NCBI GenBank assembly: GCA_964591255.1
Contig: CAZQAA010000078.1
Span: 1-22,405 of the forward strand
Direction: 5' to 3'
From: CAZQAA01 sp964591255
Lineage (GTDB): Bacteria > Desulfobacterota > DSM-4660 > Desulfatiglandales > Desulfatiglandaceae
Length of the DNA stretch: 22,405 nucleotides
The notes under the pieces were generated by a model. That model ran no database searches, had not been told where the DNA came from, and saw only the letters and a list, made by a program, of their open reading frames with translations. The translations under genes and the position numbers were made by a program. Below are positions 15,572 through 22,405 of the stretch, in pieces. Position 1 is the first letter of the stretch; each line of letters starts with the position of its first letter.

Positions 15572-15576
15572 TGTAA

Positions 15577-16491
15577 TCAATGACTTCGCGGATGTGCCTT
15601 ATCATAGACATCCATCAGCCTGTCAAGGCTTACATGGGTATATCTCTGGGTCGTGGAAAGTCCGGCATGGCCCAAGAGCTCTTGAACCGTACGAAGATCT
15701 GCCCCTCCATCCAGGAGATGAGTGGCAAAGGTATGCCTGATAGAATGGGGACTGATCTCTGAAGTAAGGCCACTCTCAATGGCATATCTCTTTACAATCC
15801 TTCCGATGCTGCGAGTAGAAAGACGCTTCCCCCTGGAATTGATGAAAAGGGGGTCTTCATGTAAATCCTCACCCTGATTTCTCCTTAAATTCCACGTAGC
15901 GTCCAGATACTCCCTGACGGCCAGTAATGCCTGACGGCCAATTGGCACAACTCGCTCCTTATCTCCCTTCCCTATGACATTAATCAGGCCCTCATCAAAA
16001 TCTATACTGCTTATATTTAGGGATTGGAGTTCACTCACCCTAAGCCCACAGGAATATAATACTTCTAAAATGGCCAGATCTCTAAGACCGAGCTTTTTTT
16101 TGCGATCAGGTCTTTTTAGGTATCTGAATACTTCATCCACCGACATATAGTTAGGCAAATATTTTTCTAACTTGGGCGTTAGTATATCACAGGCGGGATT
16201 CCATGTAATTACGCCTCTTTTTTCCAGAAAGAGGAAAAATGAGCGGACAGAGGAAAGCTTGCGAGCAATGGTCGTCCGTTTATAGCGCCCAAAAAGGGAG
16301 CCCAAGAACTCCCTTACCATCTGAAAATCTGTCCCTGTCAGATCAAAGGAATAATCTTTTCCCTCCTTGCTTATCAAAAAGTCCAAAAATTGGTAAAGGT
16401 CTATTCTATAATTCCTAAGTGTGTGGGGAGAATAATTTCTGTAATTCCTGAGATTGTCCAAAAATGTCTCTATCAGATCATTCACCAGCAC
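15577..16491 (-). CDS. xerC: Tyrosine recombinase XerC
   Basis: XerC-type recombinases resolve chromosome dimers at dif sites. The 304-residue protein has an N-terminal SAM-like core-binding domain (about 1-105) and a catalytic domain with Arg151 (CGLRVSEL), Lys175 (GKGDKER), His249 and Arg252 (SPHSIRH), His275 (LLGHAGL) and Tyr284 (TTQRYTHVS). All catalytic residues are present, and the length matches the 295-305 typical of XerC/D. The start is GTG at 16491, with GGAG five bases upstream. The gene order xerC-hslV-hslU matches the codV-clpQ-clpY order known in Bacillus. Whether the partner XerD exists elsewhere is unknown; an integron or phage integrase is unlikely given the context. Confidence 0.95.
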   Translation of the reverse strand: MLVNDLIETFLDNLRNYRNYSPHTLRNYRIDLYQFLDFLISKEGKDYSFDLTGTDFQMVREFLGSLFGRYKRTTIARKLSSVRSFFLFLEKRGVITWNPACDILTPKLEKYLPNYMSVDEVFRYLKRPDRKKKLGLRDLAILEVLYSCGLRVSELQSLNISSIDFDEGLINVIGKGDKERVVPIGRQALLAVREYLDATWNLRRNQGEDLHEDPLFINSRGKRLSTRSIGRIVKRYAIESGLTSEISPHSIRHTFATHLLDGGADLRTVQELLGHAGLSTTQRYTHVSLDRLMDVYDKAHPRSH

Positions 16492-16509
16492 GCTGTCTCC
16501 ACTTATATG

Positions 16510-16538
16510 TTTATATGTCTCTTATTAAGCCAAGTAAA
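16510..16538 (-). promoter_or_regulatory. Promoter for xerC (and probably the downstream operon)
   Basis: On the minus strand TTTACT (plus-strand 16533-16538), a 17-base spacer and TATAAA (16510-16515) give a plausible sigma70 promoter. It would start transcription about a dozen bases before the GGAG and GTG of xerC. Confidence 0.45.
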
Positions 16539-16597
16539 AAATATTAACACCTTTTAAAAAATTGGCAATAAAAAAGCGGCTAAGTCTTCCAAACACC

Positions 16598-16677
16598 CGC
16601 GGTTGGCAATCGCGTCATAACTTGTGTTAATACACAAAGTTTGCAAGCCTGATGACTGCCGACCTGGCGGTCGGCAG
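16598..16677. repeat. Three successive hairpins between xerC and tRNA-His
   Basis: Three inverted repeats follow each other. CGCGGTT/AATCGCG lies around GGC (16598-16614, one G.U pair). TTGTGT/ACACAA lies around TAAT (16622-16637). CTGCCGACC/GGTCGGCAG lies around TGGC (16656-16677, nine perfect pairs). None has a following T-run on the plus strand. They could be a structured RNA, a REP-like palindrome unit or protein sites. The 260-base gap 16492-16754 shows no protein gene. Confidence 0.45.
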
Positions 16678-16710
16678 AAAACATAAGATGGAATTTCAGC
16701 AAAAACAAGC

Positions 16711-16740
16711 TTGAAGATGTGGAGTGGTTTATGGTACCAT
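16711..16740 (+). promoter_or_regulatory. Candidate promoter of tRNA-His
   Basis: TTGAAG at 16711-16716, an 18-base spacer and TACCAT at 16735-16740 lie about 15 bases before the mature tRNA. Both boxes are only partial matches. Confidence 0.3.
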
Positions 16741-16754
16741 GTGATTAATCTTGT

Positions 16755-16831
16755 GGTGGGTGTAGCTCAGTTGGTAGAGCACTGGGTTGTGGCCCCAGTT
16801 GTCGAGGGTTCGAGTCCCTTCACTCACCCCA
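16755..16831 (+). tRNA. tRNA-His (anticodon GTG)
   Basis: A full cloverleaf can be drawn. The acceptor arm GTGGGTG (16756-16762) pairs with CACTCAC (16821-16827), with one G.U. The D arm lies in GCTCAGTTGGTAGAGC. The anticodon stem CTGGG/CCCAG encloses loop TTGTGGC with anticodon GTG at 16789-16791. The T arm contains GGTTCGAGTCC. The extra G at 16755 (G-1) faces C73 at 16828, the identity pair of tRNA-His, and CCA is encoded at 16829-16831. There are no other tRNAs nearby. No clear terminator is visible in 16832-16910. Confidence 0.96.
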
Positions 16832-16910
16832 TAATCGTATGATCCGGCTCCTCTCTGTCCTGTCTTCGTCTTCCCTGTCATGGTATAATAGCGTAACCTG
16901 GAAAGCCATA

Positions 16911-17522
16911 TTATAAAATCAGGCCAACCACCAAATCCTCAGCCTTTTCCATGCTAACCTGGTCCATATTAAGTACCATGGTATAGAGCAGAGGATCATC
17001 GTGATTTCCCCCCTCTGAAAAATAATCCAAAAAGGCATATCTTATAGCATCAGCCCGGTTGATTGCCCTTTCCGCCTGTTTTTTGCTCATCCTGTATTTA
17101 TCCGTCAGGAATTTGATCCGATGCTCCATACTGGCCACAAGCAGTATATGTATTATATCCTTATCGTCTTTGAGAGCATAGTTGCCTCCCCTTCCAACGA
17201 TTACCACATTGTCCTCGTCGTGAAGTTTACGGATAACGGTCTTGACTTCCTCTACTAAGCGTTTTTCATCCAACGGCCTATATTTTTTGGGAATCTGACG
17301 TTCTATAATATTAGTGTTTATGATTTTTTCAAACAACTTCATCAGCTTACTCGTTTCTATCTTTTCAATTCTTCGGACCTGTGCCAATGAAATCCCAATA
17401 TTTTTCGCCACTTCCCTAATCAGATGGTCGCTTACATAACGATATCCAAGCCTTTTGGACAACCTTTCTCCAAGCGTAGCGCCCCCTGCCCCGAATTGCC
17501 TTGATATGGTGATTGTCGCCAT
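16911..17522 (-). CDS. Cytidylate kinase-like protein
   Basis: This 203-residue protein begins MATITISRQFGAGGATLGE, a P-loop-like start shared by the 'cytidylate kinase-like' family, a group of nucleotide-binding proteins related to Cmk but with unknown substrates. Residues 100-125 (EDNVVIVGRGGNYALKDDKD) and the basic segment FLTDKYRMSKKQAERAINRADAIR fit the lid and NMP-binding side of a small P-loop kinase. The last third (SEGGNHDDPLLYTMVLNMDQVS) is also typical of this family. It is not the housekeeping Cmk, whose first motif is different. The ribosome site is excellent (AAGGAGGTG about six bases before the ATG). It is divergent from the HDOD kinase gene and stands alone; the substrate and role are open. 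Confidence 0.85.
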   Translation of the reverse strand: MATITISRQFGAGGATLGERLSKRLGYRYVSDHLIREVAKNIGISLAQVRRIEKIETSKLMKLFEKIINTNIIERQIPKKYRPLDEKRLVEEVKTVIRKLHDEDNVVIVGRGGNYALKDDKDIIHILLVASMEHRIKFLTDKYRMSKKQAERAINRADAIRYAFLDYFSEGGNHDDPLLYTMVLNMDQVSMEKAEDLVVGLIL

Positions 17523-17591
17523 ACTTATTTCACCTCCTTCGGCTAAATCCGTGGAGCTCTATTTCTATTAAGCAACTTCTGATTTTTGCCG

Positions 17592-17621
17592 ATTATAAAT
17601 AATATAATAAAAGATAGTTAA
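17592..17621 (-). promoter_or_regulatory. Promoter for the cytidylate kinase-like gene
   Basis: On the minus strand TTAACT (plus-strand 17616-17621), an 18-base spacer and a perfect TATAAT (17592-17597) lie in an AT-rich stretch about 70 bases upstream of the ATG. Confidence 0.4.
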
Positions 17622-17680
17622 AAATGGAATCTTTTTATCAAAATAACGACTTCTCCAGAAGAAGGCCGAATCAAATCGGC

Positions 17681-17708
17681 TTGACTTGTGGTGGGTTTGA
17701 GCTATAGT
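17681..17708 (+). promoter_or_regulatory. Promoter for the HDOD-histidine kinase gene
   Basis: TTGACT at 17681-17686, a 16-base spacer and TATAGT at 17703-17708 each match five of six consensus bases. Transcription would start near 17715, leaving a leader of about 125 bases with an AGGAG at 17797-17801. The divergent 318-base gap holds this promoter, the opposite one and the leader; no other gene is evident. Confidence 0.55.
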
Positions 17709-17805
17709 AGGTTTAAGGTGTAACTATTTAACTTTTTTATATCTCTTGTCTTTTAAACTGTTAACAAGCAACAGGCAAACCGGTAAAAAATTTTTCAGGA
17801 GTCTT

Positions 17806-17844
17806 TTGCCAAGCTTTCCAACTTTATCAAGTAAAAACAGATGA
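17806..17844 (+). CDS. Possible 12-codon leader ORF overlapping the HDOD kinase start
   Basis: A TTG at 17806 sits four bases after AGGAG (17797-17801) and opens a tiny frame (LPSFPTLSSKNR, first residue read as Met if used). Its TGA at 17842-17844 overlaps the kinase ATG at 17841 as ATGA. The kinase ATG itself lacks a ribosome site, so translation may be coupled through this leader. It is too short to judge by composition. Confidence 0.3.
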   Translation: MPSFPTLSSKNR

Positions 17845-19994
17845 AAACCAATAAGCCTATCTTAGAACAGATTTCCACCATAAGAAACCTGCCTACCCTA
17901 CCGAGTATCCTTGTAAAACTTATCAGGGTATGCAGTAAGAACGAAATAGACCTACAAGAAGTCTCTAAGATAGTCGAAAAAGATCCCTCTTTAAGCAGCA
18001 GGATCTTGAAGCTGATCAATTCTTCCTACTACGGTCTGTCCCGAAAAATCGAGGGTATCCATCAGGCCGTTGCCTACCTTGGCACTAATGCCATAAAAAA
18101 TATTGCCATATCTGCCTCTATCTGCCAATCTTTTCACCCTGCCGGAGGAGACAAGAGCCTGTTCAACCTAAAAACTTTTTGGTGGCATTCCATTCGATGT
18201 GCGGTTTTAGCCAAATTACTTGCAAAAAATGTCCAATACAATAACCCGGATGACGCCTTTTTGGCAGGCCTGTTACATGACATCGGCAGATTGGTCCTGT
18301 GGGTCAATTTCTCAAAGGAATATGCAGAACTGTTGAAAAAACATAGAGGCCGGCCCGACCTATTGCTCGCAGGAGAGATTAAGCTCGGCGCCACTCATTG
18401 TGAAGTTGGGGCATGGTTACTCCGTCGATGGGATCTTCAATCATTCATGGCCGACTCAGTACTCTACCACCACGAACCATTGGAAAAAATATTGAATGCC
18501 CTCTCCCTTGTACAGATTGTATTTGCAGCAAATATATTATCTTATAGCCATCCAGGGTTACAGGAAACTGACTACAATGAGATAGAACAATTATACGGAT
18601 TCAACAGGGCCGAAATTGACGAGCTTTTATCCAGAGCGGACGACGAGCTCGAAGATGTGGCCCGTTTACTGGGAATAGAGATTGAGCCTCCTTCCGAAAA
18701 AAAAGGGTCTGAAACCAAGGCAGACCGTAAAAACCAGGAGGAACTCCTCCGTGAAGTCAGGAATACTTCTCTTTTGTTCGGGACCCTCCAGAGTCTTTTG
18801 GAAGTCAATGATAAAACGGGTATATTGAATGTAGTTCACCAAGGTCTTCAAATACTGTTCGATGTAAGAGATATTCTCTTCTTTCTCCATGATCAGGATA
18901 AAGATGGGCTTATAGGTGAGGCTTTGGGAGATGACAACAAATTCTCTATAATAAGGGATGTGATCATCCCTATGAAATCAAAAGAAAGTTTACTTATTAC
19001 ATCCCTTATCAAGGGAAAAACGGTTGATTCGTTTAGTACATATAAGGATTTCAGACCTGTAATTATAGATAGCCAGATAATTCAATTGATTAACAAGGAA
19101 GGGATCCTGTGTCTCCCGCTTATCGCCCATGGGAATCATGTGGGAGTCATTGTTTTGGGACTGGACAGGGCTGAATTTTCTCATCTGACAAAATTTTCTA
19201 ATTTACTCAAAATGTTTACAAACCAGTCTGCCATAGCTCTTTACGCGTGGCAAGTACGGGAAGCCCAGACAAAAAAAATCCAGGTCGAGAGGTTGGGGGC
19301 CTCATCCGACATAGCTCGCAAGGTGGTACATGAAGTTAATAATCCCCTGGGAATCATTAAAAACTACCTGAAGATACTCAGTATGAAGCTCTCCAGCCAG
19401 GATACAGCCCAGGAGGAAATCAAAATCCTCAACGAAGAGATTGATCGCATCGGACATATCTTGCAGACGTTAACCACTTTCTCCGAAGATAAAATCCTTG
19501 ATATTAGGCCGGTAGACATAAATACTACCCTATCGGATATTGTTAGGATTACTAAGGAACCACTCTCAAAACGTGCAGGGGTTGATATCTACCTGGATCT
19601 TGATGAAGATCTCCCTGCCGTAATGGCAGAAAAGGGGAAACTCAAACAGGTTTTTATAAATCTCATCAAAAATGCAGCAGAAGCAATGCCTGGAGGAGGG
19701 AATCTATATATCAAGACCCAGCACATATATAATCAGATTAAGGGCGGAACAAAAGACAATAGCCATGGATACGTGGAGATCATCTTCAGCGATGATGGCC
19801 CAGGCATCCCCCCTGAGGTCAAATCCCGACTCTTCGAGCCCTTTGTGAGCTCCAAGGACGACCACTCCGGATTGGGATTATCTATAGTCCATAATCTTAT
19901 AAAATTGTTTAACGGCGTCATTACATGCGAGAGTGAAGAGGGAAAAGGCACTACCTTTAAGATAGATTTGCCCGCTATCTTATCCGACAATTAA
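17841..19994 (+). CDS. HDOD-GAF-histidine kinase signalling protein
   Basis: This 717-residue protein has no signal peptide or membrane segment. Residues about 10-205 are an HDOD domain (NLPTLPSILVKL, DPSLSSRILKLINSSYYGL, AFLAGLLHDIGRLVLW). About 310-470 looks like a GAF sensor domain. A dimerisation helix carries the phospho-acceptor His497 in VVHEVNNPLGIIKNYL. An ATPase domain follows, with an N box at about 600 (LINLIKNAAEAMPGG-like), DDGPGIP at about 651 and GLGLSIV at about 677. It should therefore be a cytosolic, autophosphorylating kinase with an HDOD input. No receiver is present, so it needs a partner; the next gene, 73 bases on, encodes receivers. The frame upstream closes at 17832, which fixes the start at ATG 17841 or later. 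The signal is unknown. Confidence 0.88.
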   Translation: MKTNKPILEQISTIRNLPTLPSILVKLIRVCSKNEIDLQEVSKIVEKDPSLSSRILKLINSSYYGLSRKIEGIHQAVAYLGTNAIKNIAISASICQSFHPAGGDKSLFNLKTFWWHSIRCAVLAKLLAKNVQYNNPDDAFLAGLLHDIGRLVLWVNFSKEYAELLKKHRGRPDLLLAGEIKLGATHCEVGAWLLRRWDLQSFMADSVLYHHEPLEKILNALSLVQIVFAANILSYSHPGLQETDYNEIEQLYGFNRAEIDELLSRADDELEDVARLLGIEIEPPSEKKGSETKADRKNQEELLREVRNTSLLFGTLQSLLEVNDKTGILNVVHQGLQILFDVRDILFFLHDQDKDGLIGEALGDDNKFSIIRDVIIPMKSKESLLITSLIKGKTVDSFSTYKDFRPVIIDSQIIQLINKEGILCLPLIAHGNHVGVIVLGLDRAEFSHLTKFSNLLKMFTNQSAIALYAWQVREAQTKKIQVERLGASSDIARKVVHEVNNPLGIIKNYLKILSMKLSSQDTAQEEIKILNEEIDRIGHILQTLTTFSEDKILDIRPVDINTTLSDIVRITKEPLSKRAGVDIYLDLDEDLPAVMAEKGKLKQVFINLIKNAAEAMPGGGNLYIKTQHIYNQIKGGTKDNSHGYVEIIFSDDGPGIPPEVKSRLFEPFVSSKDDHSGLGLSIVHNLIKLFNGVITCESEEGKGTTFKIDLPAILSDN

Positions 19995-20067
19995 TTCAGG
20001 GTGTCATTATTCATTCTAAATTTTCACACACCTAAGTTTTTATGATTCATGATACAGGAAGACGAAG

Positions 20068-22023
20068 ATGTCTAGCCAAATTAAGATCCTAGCTGTAGAT
20101 GATGAAATTCGTATGACCGACAGCCTCAAGACTCTTCTGGGCAGTAAAGGCTACCATGTATTTACGGCCAATTCCAGCAGGAACGCCAAGGATATTCTGG
20201 CTATGCACCGGTTTGATCTGGCACTCTTGGATATTATGATGCCTGACATGAACGGCCTCGAATTAATGGATTATATCAGCGACATCAGCCCTGATACTAT
20301 TATTATTTTTATTACAGGTCATGCTACTGTAGATACTGCTATTAAAGCCTTAAAAAAAGGCGCATATGACTATGTTAGAAAGCCATTTGAGTATGAAGAA
20401 CTATTGAAGACGATCCAAAACGCCATTAATCAAAAAATACTGAAGGGAGAAAAAGAAAAGATTTCAGAGAAGCTCGTCCTTTCCGAGGAGCGTTATAGAT
20501 ATCTGGTACAAAATTCGCCAGACATAATATATACACTTGATGATGAGGGAAATTTTACTTTTGTGAGTGACGCAGCAGACAGACTCCTGGGTTTTGAGAG
20601 CAGGCAATTGATCGGAAGGCCATTTGTCACCATCGTTCGCGACAGGGATATTGAAACTGCACAACAGTTCCTAAAAGAGGAAACACCAGCTGACACAAAC
20701 ACCTCTACTATTGAATTAGACTTAAAGGTTAAAGACAAGAAAGATAATTTCAAACAGTGTGAAGTAAGACACCTGAGGCTGCAATCAAACCATGGGAATG
20801 CCCCTTTAAGCTTCTCCTCAGGAGGTACGGCAAAACGTCTGAGGATCTATGGCGTGATAAGAGATCTCAGTGAAAAAAAACGTCTTGAATCAGAGTTGCG
20901 ACATGCCCGAAAAATGGAAGCCGTCGGCACATTGGCTGGGGGTATCGCTCACGATTTCAACAATTTACTCATGGTTATCCAAGGCCATACTTCCATAATG
21001 TTGTTAAAAACCGATCAAGATCATCCCTTTTATGATAAATTAAAAAATATAGAAGAATATATTGAGAAAGGTGCTGGCCTTACGAGGCAACTCCTGAATT
21101 TTGCGAGAGGAGGAGAAAGTGAAATCAGGCCGGTTAACCTCAACTCTATTGTCCGCCAGACAGTCAAGATGTTTGGCCGTACAAAAAAGGATATTGTAAT
21201 CCATGAACGATATGAAAAAGATCTTCCGACCGTGAATGCCGATCAGGGACAAATTGAACAGGTGTTGCTCAATCTTTTTGTGAACGCCTCCCATGCAATG
21301 CCAGATGGGGGAGACCTGACAATCGAAACGCAAAATGTAGTGCTTGACTCATCCACAGTCGATCCTTTTGACCTGCCACCCGGCCCATATGTAAAACTAT
21401 CCGTTACCGACACTGGCATGGGAATGGACGAAGAGACCCGCCAAAGGATATTCGAACCATTTTTTACGACAAAAGAGATAGGTCAGGGTACAGGTCTGGG
21501 CCTTTCCACTGCGTACGGAATCATTAAAAAGCATAATGGATTCATTGATGTGGCGAGCAAAGAAGGAAAAGGGGCCACCTTCAACATATTTCTCCCTGTC
21601 TCAGGCAAGGAGATGGTGAAAAAAAAGCGTTCTCCTGGCAAAATAGTTAAGGGCCCTGAAACGGTGCTGTTTGTGGATGATGAAGAGATGATTATCGAAA
21701 TTGGTTTGGAAATTTTAGAGGCCCTGGGATATAACGTATTATGCGCCAGGAATGGCAAAGAGGCTATCAGAATCTACACCTCAAACAAAGATAATATTGA
21801 TGTTGTGCTTCTCGACCTGGTCATGCCTGGTATGAGCGGCAAAGAGACTTACAGGGAACTCAAAAAGATCAACCCTGATATTAACGTCGTTGTCTCAACC
21901 GGATGCGATATAGACGAAGACACTATACAACTCATCAAGGAGAGCAACACCCAATACATCCAAAAACCGTTTAACATTATGGCGTTATCCAAAACATTAA
22001 GGGAGGTCTTGGATCGCAAATAA
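20068..22023 (+). CDS. Hybrid response regulator/histidine kinase (REC-PAS-HK-REC)
   Basis: This 651-residue protein begins with a receiver domain (residues 5-120, acidic pocket Asp11-Asp12, phospho-acceptor Asp55 in LALLDIMMPDMNG, Lys in VRKPFEYEE). A linker helix leads to a PAS domain at about 135-270 (YLVQNSPDIIYTLDDEGNFTF). The kinase core has His295 in GGIAHDFNNLLMVIQGH, a family-typical motif, and an ATPase domain with LLNLFVNASHAMP, DTGMGM and GTGLGLSTAYGIIKKH. A C-terminal receiver follows, with Asp583 in VVLLDLVMPGMSG and Lys in YIQKPFN. It has no membrane segments or DNA-binding output. AGGAAG about six bases before the ATG supports the start. It is probably co-expressed with the upstream HDOD kinase; the N-terminal receiver is the likely acceptor of its phosphate (inference). 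Confidence 0.93.
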   Translation: MSSQIKILAVDDEIRMTDSLKTLLGSKGYHVFTANSSRNAKDILAMHRFDLALLDIMMPDMNGLELMDYISDISPDTIIIFITGHATVDTAIKALKKGAYDYVRKPFEYEELLKTIQNAINQKILKGEKEKISEKLVLSEERYRYLVQNSPDIIYTLDDEGNFTFVSDAADRLLGFESRQLIGRPFVTIVRDRDIETAQQFLKEETPADTNTSTIELDLKVKDKKDNFKQCEVRHLRLQSNHGNAPLSFSSGGTAKRLRIYGVIRDLSEKKRLESELRHARKMEAVGTLAGGIAHDFNNLLMVIQGHTSIMLLKTDQDHPFYDKLKNIEEYIEKGAGLTRQLLNFARGGESEIRPVNLNSIVRQTVKMFGRTKKDIVIHERYEKDLPTVNADQGQIEQVLLNLFVNASHAMPDGGDLTIETQNVVLDSSTVDPFDLPPGPYVKLSVTDTGMGMDEETRQRIFEPFFTTKEIGQGTGLGLSTAYGIIKKHNGFIDVASKEGKGATFNIFLPVSGKEMVKKKRSPGKIVKGPETVLFVDDEEMIIEIGLEILEALGYNVLCARNGKEAIRIYTSNKDNIDVVLLDLVMPGMSGKETYRELKKINPDINVVVSTGCDIDEDTIQLIKESNTQYIQKPFNIMALSKTLREVLDRK

Positions 22024-22034
22024 GGAAGCAGCAC

Positions 22035-22292
22035 CTAAAAAGGTCCTTTGCCACAGCAACTTCCAGGCCCGGCACAACCAGCTTGAGCAGGTGAGGATCC
22101 ACAGCAGGCCGTATCACCTGGGCCGGGCATGCTATTTGTCCTGGGTCCGGAAAGAGATGAAGGTGCAGAAAGCATCTTCTTGAGATTACCGCCACCACAG
22201 GCCTGGCATCTCAGTTGGTCCCTTGCCGATCCGGTGATAAGAATCTCACTCAACTTGCCACAATCAAGACAAAGATATTCAAATAAAGGCAT
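22035..22292 (-). CDS. FmdB-type zinc-ribbon protein with Cys-rich tail
   Basis: This 85-residue protein starts MPLFEYLCLDCGKLSE, the usual start of the FmdB/putative regulatory zinc-ribbon family. The zinc ligands are Cys8, Cys11, Cys29 and Cys32 (CxxC ... CxxC). The remainder is low-complexity, rich in Gly, Ser, Pro and Cys, and ends with CC pairs (TACCGSS, SCCGKGPF). The start at 22292 is set by AAGGAG about seven bases upstream and by the family N-terminus; an upstream in-frame ATG at 22337 adds only an unrelated 15 residues. FmdB was first linked to formamidase regulation in Methylophilus, but the function of most members is unknown. Its stop is 11 bases from the stop of the convergent hybrid kinase gene. 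Confidence 0.85.
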   Translation of the reverse strand: MPLFEYLCLDCGKLSEILITGSARDQLRCQACGGGNLKKMLSAPSSLSGPRTNSMPGPGDTACCGSSPAQAGCAGPGSCCGKGPF

Positions 22293-22308
22293 TTTTATTC
22301 TCCTTTTG

Positions 22309-22405
22309 TTAATGTACACATCCTCCCTGGCGACCATGCCCGGCGCATGTCATGTCCATGGTAATCTCTGGAAGCTTTCCAGATTTAAGAAGCATCAAGT
22401 TGTCG
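22309..22405 (-). CDS. C-terminal end of an unidentified gene (partial)
   Basis: A frame open to the window edge reads 31 codons, ending ...EITMDMTCAGHGRQGGCVH and then TAA at 22309-22311. The stop lies 16 bases before the FmdB-like start, so the two genes are probably in one operon. I do not recognise the product from this fragment; the short length makes chance openness possible. Confidence 0.45.
   Translation of the reverse strand, partial: DNLMLLKSGKLPEITMDMTCAGHGRQGGCVH

Noticed and set aside
15554..15576. A confirmed dif site
   Set aside because: Only one arm resembles dif; the second arm and the six-base centre do not fit, so it is kept only as a low-confidence observation.
22023..22045. 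Terminator between the convergent hybrid kinase and FmdB-like genes
   Set aside because: AAAGGTCCTTT is a five-pair palindrome with a one-base centre and no T-run; it cannot form a usable hairpin and lies within the coding end.
1..22405. CRISPR array, prophage, integron or biosynthetic cluster
   Set aside because: No evenly spaced repeats, phage structural genes, attC-like arrays or specialised-metabolism enzymes were seen; XerC is the housekeeping type by context.

Overview
The window (22,405 bp, moderate GC) looks like chromosome from an anaerobic Desulfobacterota-type ('deltaproteobacterial') bacterium. The lineage is inferred from three things: the gene order xerC-hslV-hslU-argBDFGH-lysA-dapF-dapA, a selD in which selenocysteine (UGA) appears to replace the catalytic cysteine next to a TusA-DsrE (YedF) gene, and multidomain HDOD and hybrid histidine kinases. 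No search was run, so the lineage is a judgement.

Positions 1-1310 are accessory. A heavily deleted insertion-sequence relic (about 53-515) keeps its terminal inverted repeats and pieces of the transposase N- and C-termini. It is followed by a compact toxin-antitoxin pair, a ribbon-helix-helix antitoxin and a MazF/PemK toxin. A second, decayed copy of the right IS end follows the toxin, so related repeats bracket the module. Next is an alpha/beta hydrolase (1315-1977) with no signal peptide, possibly clipped at its 5' end.

Positions 2138-3875 form a selenium operon with a good sigma70-type promoter. selD starts at 2210 and must read through an in-frame TGA at 2261-2263; a plausible bacterial SECIS hairpin lies just downstream. 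yedF follows after 10 nt.

Positions 3888-16491 are all on the minus strand, in transcription order xerC, hslV, hslU, argB, argD, argF, argG, argH, a small lipoprotein, lysA, dapF, dapA and an acidic hypothetical. The gaps are mostly under 85 nt and there are ATGA/TTGA overlaps, so much of it is probably one long operon. It joins a recombinase, the HslUV protease, arginine synthesis (NAG kinase through argininosuccinate lyase) and parts of lysine/diaminopimelate synthesis. argC, argJ, dapB and the DAP aminotransferase are not in the window.

Positions 16492-17840 hold three successive hairpins, tRNA-His(GUG) on the plus strand, a cytidylate-kinase-like gene on the minus strand and a divergent promoter region. 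Positions 17841-22023 encode two signalling proteins, HDOD-GAF-histidine kinase and REC-PAS-histidine kinase-REC, a likely functional pair. The end has an FmdB-type zinc-ribbon gene on the minus strand and the last 31 codons of an unidentified gene running off the edge.

The clearest thing a standard gene caller would miss is the selenocysteine SelD. The rest is mostly well-known biology; I did not find convincing evidence of a wholly new system.
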